Part shown: positions 10,498 through 22,083 of the stretch, one piece after another | Layout of the letters: every line of letters starts with the position of its first letter | How positions within the stretch are numbered: position 1 is the first letter of the stretch | Notes under the pieces: model-generated | What the model was told of the DNA's origin: nothing | What the model saw: the letters and a program-made list of their open reading frames with translations, nothing else | The model's database searches: none | Position numbers and translations under genes: made by a program | DNA from: Ceratothoa steindachneri | Lineage: Eukaryota > Arthropoda > Malacostraca > Isopoda > Cymothoidae | DNA: 64,000 bases | Direction of reading: 5' to 3' | Assembly: GCA_963969495.1 (NCBI GenBank) | Contig: OZ018327.1 | Location: 35,017,175-35,081,174, forward strand

Positions 10498-11398
10498 TTA
10501 AATAACGGGGAGAAGGCGGGCCTCTTCCAAAAAGTCTATAAGCCCACAGATAGGTGTGCACGAATCCGTCCAGAGCCCAAGGGACAGGCAGTAACATGCA
10601 TGAAGATCACCCAGACTGGAACATTCGACAAGAATGTGCCGAACAGTCTGGGGGACGACGCAGTCGTTACAATAGGGTGCAGGCGAGCATTCCATCAAAT
10701 GAGAATGCGTCACACGAGTGTGCCCGATTCGAAGACGACAGAAAGCGACCTGAAGCCGTCGCAGCATTGGGGGATAGGTCCATGGGAACAGTCGCGGAGC
10801 AATGGCACGCAACTTTAAGTTCCCTTCGACCGTCTCCCATCTTCTTTGCCAAGCAGTCCGAAGAGCTGCACGTATTCCTGCCATGTAGTCGGTGTGAGGA
10901 AGAGCGAAACGCTGGTCCCGTCGCACAGTCCTCGCGGACTCTTTGGCGCCCTCATTCCCCGCAATTCCTACATGTCCAGGAACCCAGCAGAAGATAATCT
11001 CGACAGAGGGGATACGGCGTGGAAGCTGACCCCTTCTTCGGAGTTGGAGCCATCCGTCACGGATATCGCGAACCAGGGGATGCGGAGATTCCAATGCCCT
11101 GAGAGCACTCACGGCGCTTTGTGAGTCGCTATAGATTACAATCCGGTCTCCGAACCGGGCACGTCGCGTAATCTACCGTACCAAGTGGTGTATTGCCAGC
11201 TCGGCAGTGAAGACAGATGCAGCGCCTGGCAGAGCCCCACCTACTGACTTCAAACAGAGGGGATACGGCGTGGAAGTCGACCCCTTCTTTGGAGTTCGAG
11301 CCATCCGTATACACTGGCAGGGTTCCAGCGTGACACGAGGTGTGCTCCAAAAAAAGTCGAACGCAATAAACTCGGCGCTGTAGAAGCTTTGGGATCAA
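10498..11398 (-). pseudogene. Element B ORF2: RNase H and C-terminal region
   Basis: It reads LPVYTDGSNSKEGVDFHAVS (RNase H first Asp), then EIIFCWVPGHVGIAGNEGAK (the usual NERAD is altered to NEGAK). The Cys/His tail RLRIGHTRVTHSHLMECSPA and PYCNDCVVPQTVRHILVECS follows. The stop lies near 10498, close to the same place as in C. About 53 bp around 10999-11050 duplicates nearby sequence (11258-11310) and replaces part of RNase H. Confidence 0.9.
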
Positions 11399-13260
11399 AG
11401 GTGTGGCGACAAATAGTCAAATGTGGTACACTCTAGGGTGGCGTCCTGGGTAGAACCAGTGGCGACACAGGCCCAAGAGCAATACGTAGCTCTCGAGGCA
11501 GTTTCCTAGCCTTAGGGTATGACGGGCGTCTCACGGTGGCATAGGCACCGTCGAAATCAGCTACATATGCAGTGAGAGCTGTTGGCGACTGATGGAGGCG
11601 ACGGGCTCGCGCGTACAGGCGAGTGATGCACTGCACGCGGCGCAGAGCGAGTGGCATCTCCCCAGCATCGACCAACAGGCTCTCAATGTGGGAAGTGCGG
11701 AAGGCACCGGTTGCAAGGCGAAGGCCGGTGTGGTGGATAGAGTCAACCTTCCGGAATAAACGCTCCGCTGCGGATGCATAAAACTCGCATCCATAGTTGA
11801 GCTTCGAACGAACAAAGGCTCGATAAAAAAGTAAGGCAGTAGCCCTATCAGCACCCCAAGCGCTGAACGTCACGGAACGGAGAATGTCCATGGCGCGGGT
11901 ACAAGAGATGCACCATCTTAGTCTTGGCCAAAGAAAACCGAAACCTGTGTGCTTCGGCATAGCGAGAGACGCGGTTCAATGCCTGTTGGAGTCGACGCTC
12001 CAGAGTTGGCATCTGGGCCGCGCCAAAAGAGATCAAAAGGTCGTCCACGTAGAGCGTAGCGAGAACATCTTCCGGCAGCACCGAGGTGATGCCGTTGATG
12101 CTCAGAGCAAAGAGTGTGACACTTTCCTGCGGGACACCCTCTTCCTGCTTCATTGGGCCGGAGAAGGCTCCCCCTACCCGTACGCGGAATCGACGATCTC
12201 GCAAAAATTCGATATAAACATTGGGAGGCGTCCCATCGCCCCCATCGTGTGGAGAGTCTCCATGATACCGTATCGGCATGCGGTATCATAGGACTTCTCC
12301 AGATCGAAAAACACCGTGGCGTAGTACTGTCTACGAAGGAAGGCCTCGCAGACAGCATTTTCCAGTCGGAGCAGAGCATCCGACGTGGAGTTGAACTCGC
12401 GGAAGCCGCACTGTGCACAAGACAGATGGCCTCCGATGTCCAGGAAAAAGGCTAATCTAACATTTACCAATTTCTCCATCAACTTGCACACAAAGAGGTT
12501 AAAGAGATTGGGCGGAAACCAACCGGAGTAGAGTGATCTCTCTCCGGTTTGCGAAAGGCGAGCAGAGTAGCGATTCGCCAGGAATCTGGGAGGAGACACT
12601 CCCCGCAGATCCTGTTGAATAAATCTAACAGAAAGGCCATGCCTCGCTCACCCAGGTGTCGAAGCATGGTGTACCGGCCAACGTCCGGACCATGGGCGGT
12701 ATCCGCACACGAAGCAAGAGCGGAATGCAATTCACTCACAGTAAACCTGTCGTTGAAGGGTTCTCCGCCTCTGGAGGAAAAGTCCAGTCGGCGGCCTTCC
12801 GCGACATCACGACGTGCATTGAATGCTGGTGGAGCAGCATCCCGATTAGAGAATGCGGAAAAAGCGGTCGCCAAGGATTCCGCCACGGACGCGGGGTCAG
12901 AGATTGCGGTCCCATTCTCCTGGAGAACGGGAGGGAGGTCCTGCGAGAACTTGCCCCGAATCCTTTTTGACTCGCCTCTACACCTCTGCCAGAGGGGTCT
13001 TCCCGTTGAGTGAAGACACGAATGCCTGCCAACAAGAGCGGCGGGCGTTCTTCGAAATATACCGGAACCTAGCCCTAGCCCTACGAAATTCACCCATAGT
13101 CAAGTCGTTTGAGAGGCGCTTATAGCGCATGTAGGCATAACGCTTGTTTCAGGGCCGTTTCAGGAGTGGTCGGCATGCAAAACGGCCAGACTTTCTGGGA
13201 ATATTAGTCAGGCCTGCGGCGATGAGGTTACCGGAGAAGAACTCAAGAGCCTCATCTACC
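11399..13260 (-). pseudogene. Element B ORF2: reverse transcriptase
   Basis: Broken over several frames, it shows RPISLTSLC (RT motif), LVNVRLAFFLD, YYATVFFDLEKSYDTA (catalytic Asp of motif A), ALSINGITSVLPEDVLATLY with VDDLLISFGA (YVDD box), RFSLAKTKMVHLL, and the thumb region TFSAWGADRATALLFYR with LATGAFRTSHIESLL. The endonuclease that should precede it is largely missing because of the deletion at about 13262. Confidence 0.9.
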
Positions 13261-13261
13261 G

Positions 13262-14470
13262 ACCTATGCCCTCCAGGCCTAGCTCGGAGGAGACGCGGGG
13301 GCCCTCTTCGAACAGAAGATCCACTAGGCGTGGGCGAAGGAGCCAAAACTCCTTTGTTGCTGTCCTCCATTCGGGCAACAGCTTTAGGGACCCCAGAAGA
13401 TGGCCTGGCGACCAACTTCAAGGGTGTTGGCTCCTGCGAGTCTAACGAATCGGTGGAGGCGCGTGGCCGTTTCGCCTTACGGGAAACGGTCACGCTGGGG
13501 TGAAGGAGGGGGAGCCCTGGTTTTAGCAAGAGCTGGGTGTGCACCCTTTGTGCTGCCAGCTTTACCAGGGAAGCGCCCTGGTTGAGTAGAACCCGCAGAC
13601 GGGCTCCGAATGGGCGTGGAAACAACCGTGCTCATTGGCCTGGATGGGCGAGGAGCAGAGGGTGTCTTTCTAACCATTGAGGCATAAGATGTCCCAGGCA
13701 GAGCCGAGCACGCCAGGACCAAGTCCTTAGCCTCGCGGAATGAGAGTCGAACCTGGGCCTGAACAGTCAGGATTTCTTTCTCAAGGATATATGCACCACA
13801 TTGCTTTGAAGAAGCAGGATGCAGCTCTCCGCAATTGACACACTTGGCCACACATGATTTGGACTTATCGTGTGCAGCCTTGGAGCAATTTACACATACT
13901 TCGGGTGACCCCGAATTTGCAAGTCTATATAAGTGATTTGTATGGCCGAAGCAGTGGCACAAATGCCTTCACGTGGTAGCGGTACCAACCGGCATGCACC
14001 GACTCAGGGAGCTTGTCACAATTGAATGTGATGAGTGTAGGGGTGGGTCTTGAGGCCCTCCCTGTTTTCTCATCACACGTTCGACCTTGACTGCCCCATG
14101 GTCAGCCAGCTCTAAGGTGATGTCCTATATGGAGTAGTCAATGAGTTCCCTCGCATACACTACTCCTTTCACAAAGTTCATGGTAGAGTGTGGCATCACA
14201 CTCACCGGGGTGCCATCAAGTGTCTGAAGAGCACTTACCTTGGTCGCCTCGGAGAGATTCACCGCATTCTCCAGAAGGCTCCTGTCTGAGAAATATGTCA
14301 CCTTCGGCTCTCTACCAATTACATTAGCTAAAGCTCTCCTCTGATGGATCATGTTGCCCTTGGCCAACATGCCGCCATCAGTGGAGCGAATAATGATGAA
14401 GCATTTGAAGCCAGCGGGCTCGAAAACACCAAGTAACCTCTGAATGAGGGGCTCCAATGTTATCGAGTCT
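13262..14470 (-). pseudogene. Element B ORF1 (gag-like, zinc knuckles)
   Basis: The N-terminal part (14457-14125) reads LIQRLLGVFEPAGFKCFIII, then MIHQRRALANVIGREPKVTY, then MPHSTMNFVKGVVYARELID. The C-terminal part (13962-13477) contains nucleic-acid-binding CCHC knuckles: CHCFGHTNHLYRLANSGSPE, VCVNCSKAAHDKSKSCVAKC and CVNCGELHPASSKQC. A basic, Ser/Pro-rich region follows. It is fused by deletion directly to the start of the RT (RSVDEALEFFSGNLIAAGLT). Confidence 0.88.
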
Positions 14471-14630
14471 CAGGCCTGCACATTTTTGGTCTTAGTCAGG
14501 GGCTCTGCACCCAGGAAAGGGGGGCAGAGGGGCTGGATCTGCCGATCTTGGCTTAGTCAATTACCGAAGCAGCAGACCCATCCGTCCCTGCAGCTCCCAC
14601 AGATGGAGAGGAGTCCCAAGTCTTTTTTGA

Positions 14631-15135
14631 GAGGGAGATAAGATGGTTTGTCTCCAAAAAACAGAAGAGTCTTGTATTTATCATCCTCTCAAACAATTTA
14701 CCTGACAACTAGCAAGGACAATCAGGTGGTAATGGGTGGGTTCCATCCCATCCTTTCCTGGTTTTTGGAAAGGTAAAACCACAGCCTCCCTCCACATAAA
14801 GGAATCAGCCCCTAATCCAGATAGAGTTATAGATGTCCAGCAAATGTGAGAGGGATGGATGCATATTCCAAATCATATCATAGGAAATGCCATCCAATCC
14901 AGGTGCAGTGGATCCACAGTGCATCAGTGAGCTCATGGATAGAAAAGAGCCGGTTATAAGGCTCATTATCTATGTTAGGCTCCATAAAGTTGATAGGATG
15001 CTGCTCATGTTGTAGCCTAAAGGTTGAAATATTAGCAAACAATCTGGCCAAGACATCGGAAATATGGGACAAGTCTCCCAACAGTTCTCCGGCATGAACA
15101 ATGTTGGGAGCTGTAAAGCCATTGAATTTCCCCAA
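14631..15135 (-). pseudogene. Element A ORF2: N-terminal reverse transcriptase
   Basis: It reads NIVHAGELLGDLSHISDVLA, then VLPFPKPGKDGMEPTHYH and, in the next frame, KLFERMINTRLFCFLETNHL. This is the start of the RT up to the point interrupted by element B. Stops and frameshifts are frequent. Confidence 0.85.
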
Positions 15136-15269
15136 TAGCTTTCTGACCCTCTTCCAGATTTTGTCTACAGGGGTTTGCCAACATATCGACGCGATGTTAC
15201 GAGCAAGATGATAACATCAGCAAGCCTGTTTACATTCAATGACAACTCTCGAGAATTCAGCAGACCATC

Positions 15270-16025
15270 AAGGCAATTGTGGTCCATGAGCAGTTGAGCC
15301 AGAGAGCGGGATGGAGGAATTAGCTTCATGAGGAAAGGACCCATCATGGCTCAAGAGGTGCCTGAACTTAGGCCAGTTTGCCTGTTTAGTATTCCATCTT
15401 TTGCTAGGTCGTGGAGGAGGACCACCTGTACATGGTGCTATTACAAAATCAGCTCTACAGCTTGGTGAACAGAGAGGCAAGTCCACACATGTAAAGCTGT
15501 TCATCTGGATGTGAAATGATGTGTGGCTGCCATCGTTAAGAAAGCAGACTTCATTAGTGTCCAGAAATCTCTCAATCATGTTTCCTCTAGGGGTGTTATC
15601 ATGGTGCCCCCAAAATGGGGTGTCGAGCATTAGTCGCCAATCAATAAAAAGGGAGGAGGGAGAGAGAAATTAAATTAGCTAACTTTGTAGCTAAAACAGC
15701 TGTATCTCTTTCCTTGCCAGGAGGAATATACAGCGAACAGACCAAATAATGGTGACTGGAAAACAGGAGGACAGCAACCGCCTGCAGGTCTGTGTTCAGA
15801 GAGAGCTGGTTGCAGGGAACCCTGTTGTTAAATAAAAATGAAAAACCATGAATTGGTTCTCCGGGGTTCTTATAATATCCCACAAAAACCCGAAATATTG
15901 TGTACTCTGCAAGTACCCAAGCAAGTCTCCTGTAAAGCAATACAATCGGGATTGTAATCCTTAAGCAGGAGCTTGAACTCTTCCCATTTGGAGAAGAGAC
16001 CTTGGAGGTTCCAATGAATAATTTA
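15270..16025 (-). pseudogene. Element A ORF2: AP-type endonuclease
   Basis: It begins IIHWNLQGLFSKWEEFKLLL and reaches NPDCIALQETCLGTC (Asn and Glu catalytic motifs). It then shows HYLVCSLYIPPGKERD, a damaged LLIGD motif, TPFWGHHDNTPRGNMIERFL, and NSFTCVDLPLCSPSCRADF near the end. The motif order is that of the exonuclease-endonuclease-phosphatase fold used to nick the target in non-LTR retrotransposition. It is broken by a frameshift near 15635. Confidence 0.88.
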
Positions 16026-16033
16026 AAACATTG

Positions 16034-16545
16034 CTACCGTTTAAGCATAACAGTAGATTTCTTCCTACCCTTAGGGGTAGGAGATTTTGGATTTGAACTA
16101 CCAGCGGAAGTAGTTTGTGTCATACTAGCCTTAGGATTGGAGTATGACAAAGGAGGCATTGGAAGCTTGAGTTTTGCCTTTGGTTTTTCTTTAAGAGGTG
16201 GCACATCAGATTTTGATAAGTGGCTGTAAGAGAGAACCATCTTCACTGGAGAATCAGAGATGGAAGCAACTCCAGGAGTCAGTTCAGGTGTCAAGGGAAC
16301 AGACGATGTTGACACAGCTGGTGGTATTGGTTGGGATGATATAGGCAATGGTGGTGGCAAGGACATCGGAAAAAGTTGTGAATTCGATGCTGATAGAGAA
16401 GGATGTGTAGTCAGTTTTTGAGAGTCCTCCTCAGATGAGGGGGTAACCTCCACAACAGCTGGCTCCTGGGAAGGAGCAAAGGTTGGTTTCTTCTCATTCA
16501 GGGATCAAAGGAATTCCAAAGCAGTATCGACATAGGGGGTGGATT
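16034..16545 (-). pseudogene. Element A ORF1: C-terminal tail of gag
   Basis: A low-complexity segment rich in Ser, Pro and Lys (for example KSDVPPLKEKPKAKLKLPMP), ending GRKKSTVMLKR just before the endonuclease. It follows the zinc-knuckle part at 21400-21580, now separated from it by element C. Confidence 0.75.
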
Positions 16546-16818
16546 TATTTTATTTATTTTTTTAAGAGCTCATCTGGCGACTGCCTACTTGGGCATTAGT
16601 CGCCGTATTAAAACTGGCCTAGTTCTAGGCTACTTTAAAATAAAATTAGAGAGAAAAAAAGAAAAAAAAAACACCCCAAAAGGGGGAAAGGAAGCAAGCT
16701 GGTGCGTCGGGGAGAGGTCCCCCCGGCGCAGGAGCGTGCAACTAAAGGAGAAAAAAAACAAACAAAAAACAAAACAAATGCAAAAAAACAACAAAACAAA
16801 AAAACAAACAAGCCTTGC

Positions 16819-19800
16819 TTAAATAATAGGGAGAAGGCCGGCCTCCCCCAAGAAGTCAACAAGTCCACAAGTCAATGTGCACGAATCTGTCCCAAGCACA
16901 AGGGACAGGCGGTAGCGACCCCGCCCATCCCGGTACCGGGACAGGTATCGTGCGCGAAGATCACCCAGACTGGGACATTCGACAAGAATGTGCCGAACAG
17001 TCTGGGGGACGACGCAGTCGTTGCAATAGGGCGCAGGCGAGCGCTCCATCAGATAGCGATGCGTCACACGAGTGTGTCCGATTCGGAGACGACAGAAAGC
17101 AACCTGAAGCCGCCGCGGCATTGGGGGATAGGTCCATGGGAACAGTCGCGGCGCAATGGCACGCAACTTTAAGTTCCCTTCGACCGTCTCCCATCTTCTT
17201 TGCCAAGCAGTCCGAAGAGCTGCCCGTATTCCTGCCATGCAGTCGGTGTGAGGAAGAGCGAAACGCTGGTCCGGTCGCAGAGTCCTCGCGGACTCTTTGG
17301 CGCCCTCATCGGCGCGCTCATTCCCCGCAATTCCTACATGTCCAGGAACCCAGCAGAAGATAATCTCGACATCTGCCCGGCTCGCCAAAACCGTGGCGTC
17401 ACGGATATCGCGAACCAGGGGATGCGGAGATTCCAATGCCCCGAGAGCACTCAGGGCGCTTTGTGAGTCGCTATAGATCACAATCCAGTCTCCGAACCGG
17501 GCACGTCGCGTAATCTCCCGTACCGAGTGGTGTATTGCCACCAGCTCGGCCGTGAAGACAGACGCAGCGCCTGGTAGAGCCCCGCTGACTTCAAACAGAG
17601 GGGATACGGCGTGGAAGCCGACCCCCTCTTGGGACTTGGAGCCATCCGTATACACTGGCACGGTACCAGCGTGACACGATGTGTGCTCCAAAAAGGTCGA
17701 ACGCAATACTCCCGGCGCAGTACAAGCTTTGGGAGCAGAGGCGTGGCGACAAATAGCCAAATGTGGTACCCTCCAGGGTGGCGTCCTGGGCAGAACCTGG
17801 GGCGCCACCGGACCGAGAGCTATATCTACCTCTCGAAGGAGTTTCCTGGCCCTAAACCCAAAGGGCTTAGGGTATGACTGGCGTCTCTTGGCGGCATAGG
17901 CACCATCGAGATCAGCTGCGGATGCAGTGAGAGCTGTTGGCGACTGAGGGAGGCGCCGGGCTCGCGCGTACAGGCGAGTGATGCTCGGGCGTACAGGCGA
18001 GTGATGCACTGCACGCGGCGCAGAGCAAGTGGCATCTCCCCAGCATCGACCAACAGGCTCTCAATGGGGGAAGTGCGGAAGGCACCGGTCGCAAGGCGAA
18101 GGCCGGTGTGGTGGATTGAATCCACCTTCCGCAATAAACGCTCGGCTGCGGATGCATAAAACTCGCATCCGTAGTCGAGCTTCGAGCGAACAAAGGATCG
18201 ATAAAAAAGTAAGGCGGTAGCCCTATCAGCGCCCCAAGCGCTGAACGTCACGGAACGGAGAATGTCCATGGCGCGGGTACAAGAGACCCTAAGGCTGCGA
18301 ATATGAGCCTCCCAGGTGAGGCGTCGGTCGAATACAAGACCAAGGAAACGGTGCGACTCAACCACATCCAGGCGCACCCCATTAAGAAACAAATCTGGGT
18401 CGGGGTGAAGCCGTGGATGGCGGCAGAAGTGCACCACCTTAGTCTTGGCCAAAGAAAACCGAAACCTGTGCGCTTCGGCATAGCGAGAGACGCGGTTCAA
18501 TGCCTGTTGGAGTCGACGCTCCAGAGTTGGCATCTGGGCCGCGCCAAAAGAGATCGAAAGGTCGTCCACGTAGAGCGTAGCGAGAACATCTTCTGGCAGC
18601 ACCGAGGTGATGCCGTTGATGCTCAGGGCAAAGAGTGTGACACTGAGGACACTTCCCTGCGGGACACCCTCTTCCTGCTCCTTTGGGGCAGAGAGGGCTC
18701 CCCCCACCCGTACGCGGAATCGACGATCTCGCAAAAATTCAGATATAAACATTGGGAGGCGTCCCCTCGCCCCCATCGTGTGGAGAGTCTCCATGATACC
18801 GTATCGCCATGCGGTATCATAGGCCTTCTCCAGATCAAAAAACACCGTGGCGTAGTGCTGTCTACGAAGGAAAGCCTCGCAGACGGCATTTTCCAGTCGG
18901 AGCAGAGCATCCGACGTGGAGTGAAACTTACGGAAGCCGCACTGTGTAGAAGACAAATGGCCTCCGCTGTCCAGGAAATAGGCTAATCTAACATTTACCA
19001 ATTTCTCCATCAACTTGCACACGCAAGAGGTTAGAGAGATTGGGCGGAAACCGGTCGGAGTAGAGTGATCTCTCTCCGGCTTGCGAAAGGCGAGCACAGT
19101 AGCGATTCGCCAGGAGTCTGGGAGAAGACCTTCCACCCAGATCCTGTTGAACAGATCTAACAGAAAGGCCATGCCTCGCTCACCCAAGTGTCGAAGCATG
19201 GCGTACGGGACATCGTCCGGACCATGGGCGGTGTCCGCGCACGAAGCGAGGGCGGTGTCCGCGCACGAAGCGAGAGCGGAACGCAACTCACTCACAGTAA
19301 ACTTGCCGTTGAAGGGTTCTCCGCCTCTGGAGGTAAAGTCCAGCCGGCGGCCTTCCGCGACATCACGACGTGCATTGAATGCTGGCGGAGCAGCATCACG
19401 GCTAGAGAATGCGGAGAAAGCGGTCGCTAAAGATTCCGCCACGGACGCGGGGTCCGAGATTGCAGTCCCATTCTCCTGGAGAACGGGAGGGGGGTCCTGC
19501 GAGAACTTGCCCCGAATCCTTTTGACTCGCTTCCACACCTCAGCTAAAGGGGTCTTCCCGTTAAGTGAAGACACGTATGCCCGCCAAGAAGAGCGGCGGG
19601 CGTGCTTCCAAATATACCGGAACCTAGCCCTAGCCCGACGAAATTCAGCGACAGTGAAATCGTTCGGGCGGCGCTTATAGCGCATGTAGGCATAACGCTT
19701 CTGTTTGAGGGCCGTCTCACACTCGGCCGACCACCATGGGAGTGGTCGGCGTGCAAAACAGCCAGACGTCCTAGGAATAGTAGTCAGGCCCACGGCGATG

Positions 19801-20915
19801 AGGTTGCCGGAGAAGAACTCAACAGCCTCATCTACCGACCTAAACTCCTCGACTGAGATAGAGAATTCAGTCATTTCCTGAAATGCAGGCCACCGCGCCC
19901 GCGCCAAGCACCACCGAGGTGGTCTCTCAGGCGGCAGTTGCCCTGAAAATGATATTTGAATGGGAAAGTGATCACTACAATGGAGGTCATCGACCACCCC
20001 CTAATCAAAATCAGGCTATGCATCCGAAGAGCACAAAGATAGGTCAAGGCAAGAAAATGAAGCGGTTCTCGAACAGTGATGCGTAAACTCATCCACGTTT
20101 AGGACGCCCATCTCAAGCTCTTCGATCAGATCGGCAAGGACTTGTCCCCTGGGATTTATGGAGTAATCTCCCCAGAGAGGATGCCTGCCGTTCAGATCTC
20201 CAAGCAAGAGATAGGGCCTCGGCAACCGTGCCACGACGCGGCGGAAGTCCCCCGCGTCGAAGTCAGCTGACGGTGGAATGTACGCAGAAATGATAGTATA
20301 CCTCCTATCCAGGTGCAGCTGCACAGCCACTGCCTGAAAGGAGGTATCTAAAGAGAAAGGAAGAACGGAGACATCATGCCGGGTGTAAACTGCGCATTCC
20401 CCAGCCCGGCCATCCCGCGGTGGTGGGGTCGCAAGACCCTTATACCGCGGGAGGGCAGGGAGGGGGCACGCACCTAGCATGGTCTCCTGCAAAAAAATAG
20501 CTAACGGGGAACGGGACGAGACGAGCCTCCGCAGCTCCTCCCAGTTGGCCCGGAGTCCACGGCAATTCCATTGAAGGAATATGCCCTCCAGGCCTAGCTC
20601 GGAGGAGACGCGGGGGCCCTCCTCGAATTGAAGACCCTCACGGGAATGGCCGTACACTTCCCGGGGGCAGAACCCCGGGCGCTGTTGGCCGGACAAAGCG
20701 CTGAAGGCGCTGTTGGCCGGACAAAGCGCTGAAGGCGCTGTTGGCCGGACAAAGCGCTGAAGGCGCTGTCGCCTTCGAGGACTTATTGGGGGAGGTTGGG
20801 CTCGCCATGCGAGTCTTTTCCTCCCTCTGCCTCGAAACCTTAGGCGGGCGTTGCGGCTTCGGAGGCGGGGGGCCCTCTTTTCGAGGAACCCCCGTCTCCG
20901 AGCCACTCGCTCCAC
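16819..20915 (-). pseudogene. Element C ORF2: endonuclease, reverse transcriptase, RNase H
   Basis: The polyprotein drives target nicking and reverse transcription of the element. Endonuclease (20560-20016): LQWNCRGLRANWEELRRL, IFLQETMLG, YIPPSADFDAG, LLGDLNGRHPLWGDYSIN, and SDHFPIQISF after two TAG codons near 20015-19995. RT (19997-17826): FRKPERDHSTPTGFRPISLT, YATVFFDLEKAYDTAW, EEGVPQGSVLSVTLF, LATLYVDDLSISFG, FLGLVFDRRLTWEAHI. RNase H (17720-17250): VYTDGSKSQEGVGFHA, SVFTAELVAI, VIYSDSQSALSALGA, WVPGHVGIAGNERADEGAKE; then the tail RLRIGHTRVTHRYLMERSPA with APYCNDC. A 25-bp tandem duplication near 17975-18010 breaks the frame between RT and RNase H. All catalytic residues are present, so only a few lesions separate it from an intact ORF. 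Confidence 0.95.
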
Positions 20916-21347
20916 CTCGGGGCGTGGGCGAAGGGGCCGAAGCTCCTTTGTTGCTGTCCTCCTTTCGGGGAACAGCTTTAGGAACCCCGGAAGATGGCCT
21001 GGCGACCATCTTCAGGGGTGTTGTCACCTGTGAGTCTAACGACCCGGTGGAGGCGCGTGGCCGTTTCGCTTTACGGGAAACGGTCACGCTGGGGGAAGAG
21101 GGGGGAGCCCTGGTTTTAGCCGGGGCAGGGTATGAACCCTTTTTGCCGCCAGCTTTACCAGGGGAGTGCCCAGGTTGGGTAGAGCCCGCAGAAGGGCTCC
21201 AAATGGGCGCGGAAACAACCGTGCTCGTTGGCCTGGATGGGCCAGGAGCAGAGGGTGCCTTTCTAACTATTGAGGCATATGACGTCCCAGGCAGAGCCAG
21301 GCGCGCCAGCACCAAGTCCTTTGCCTTCTCCCTTTCTTTGGCCTGGT
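20638..21347 (-). pseudogene. Element C ORF1: C-terminal part of gag
   Basis: It reads DLVLARLALPGTSYASIVRK-like sequence and a long Ser/Pro/Lys-rich tail (SVTVSRKAKRPRASTGSL). It lacks the zinc knuckles because of 5' truncation. It overlaps the start of ORF2 by about 280 bp. A 28-bp unit is repeated three times at 20690-20765 in the overlap, against a single copy in element D. Confidence 0.85.
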
Positions 21348-22083
21348 AGAATGCAAAGCAACAGAAAAGCCCACACCAGTTTGGACATACATCTCCTTTA
21401 CTCTTTTTCTGGCCTCTTTAAAACTGACCCTATTCTTGTTTCTAATGGCAATGACTTCCCTCTCATAGAGAAAGAAAGTGCATTGCTGTGATGTTGCAGG
21501 ATGTTTCCACCACAGTTAGGGCAGCACGGCTGTTGAGAACAGGGCATCCTGTGATAATCCGATCCACAATTCACACACAATCTTGCCGGTTTACAAAACT
21601 TGCTTACATGGCCAAAGCGTTGGCAATGGAAACCTTGACTGGGATGTTAAGATAGCCAACCTTAATGTACTTGGGCGGTTCCAATCTGATGAAGGTCAGG
21701 ATTATGGTGGGAGTAGGTAACCTAGCGCCATTCACAAACCTGGAAATGCACTGGGTACTTTCAACCTTCTGAGTGGTAAGTTTTGATACCAGCCTGTCAA
21801 CATCATAATCTATTAACTCTCCAGATCGGATAACACCTTTACAGATGTTAAATGTCGGGTGTGAAGCAGAGGACATGTCTACAGAAGCTAAAGACTGTAG
21901 GGTATCAATCCGCTGATGCTGCTCGCTTGATTTTGCCTTGACTATCAATGCGCCATCGTTAGGTGTCAACATTTGGGCAGGTTCGCCACATTTCTCAACA
22001 AAATCCTTGTAGATGTCGAAGATGTCAGCTTTACTAAGAGGACTACCGTTGACATTCATAACTAAAAATAGGTCGTAATCCAA
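21348..22083 (-). pseudogene. Element A ORF1: N-terminal gag and zinc knuckles
   Basis: It starts MDYDLFLVMNVNGSPLSKAD (22083) and shows ADIFDIYKDFVEKCGEPAQM, CKGVIRSGELIDYDVDRLV and PTPTIILTFIRLEPPKYIKV. These are analogous to the MNFVKGVVYARELIDYSI and PTPTLFITFDCDKLPESV segments of D but clearly divergent. Knuckles follow in another frame: LCVNCGSDYHRMPCSQQPCC and PNCGG. It is cut by element C. Confidence 0.88.

Larger units (their letters stand above)
10301..14630 (-). mobile_element. Non-LTR retrotransposon B, nested in element A
   Basis: The left boundary is the A/T-rich tail (minus-strand 3' end) at 10301. The right boundary is near 14630. Degenerate flanking repeats GCGAGGGATA (10291-10300) and GAGGGAGATA (14631-14640) fit a target duplication. 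It belongs to the same family as C and D. Compared with C it has two internal deletions near 13262 and 13318, which remove most of the endonuclease and part of the gag C-terminus. It lies exactly between the NHL and NPQSGFRK parts of element A's RT. Confidence 0.88.
16549..21347 (-). mobile_element. Non-LTR retrotransposon C, nested in element A's gag
   Basis: The 3' end is the T-rich run at about 16549 followed by the family tail CATCTGGCGACTGCCTACTT. ORF2 (20915-16819) is nearly continuous, and ORF1 overlaps its 5' side. The right edge, about 21320-21347, falls inside gag, so the copy is 5'-truncated. Element A's gag resumes at once on both sides. This is the best-preserved member of its family here and the GC content is clearly higher than in its surroundings. 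I could not define a target duplication. Confidence 0.88.

Noticed and set aside
16635..16868. Phe/Leu-rich ORF near the 3' end of element C
   Set aside because: Complement of the A-rich 3' tail of the retrotransposon.
18303..19680. Long plus-strand ORFs of about 200 residues across elements B, C and D
   Set aside because: GC-rich antisense shadows of the reverse transcriptase and gag, with no motifs of their own.
16500..21400. Target-site duplication for element C
   Set aside because: No matching pair of 10-14 bp repeats was found at the two edges; the 5' side may have suffered deletion.
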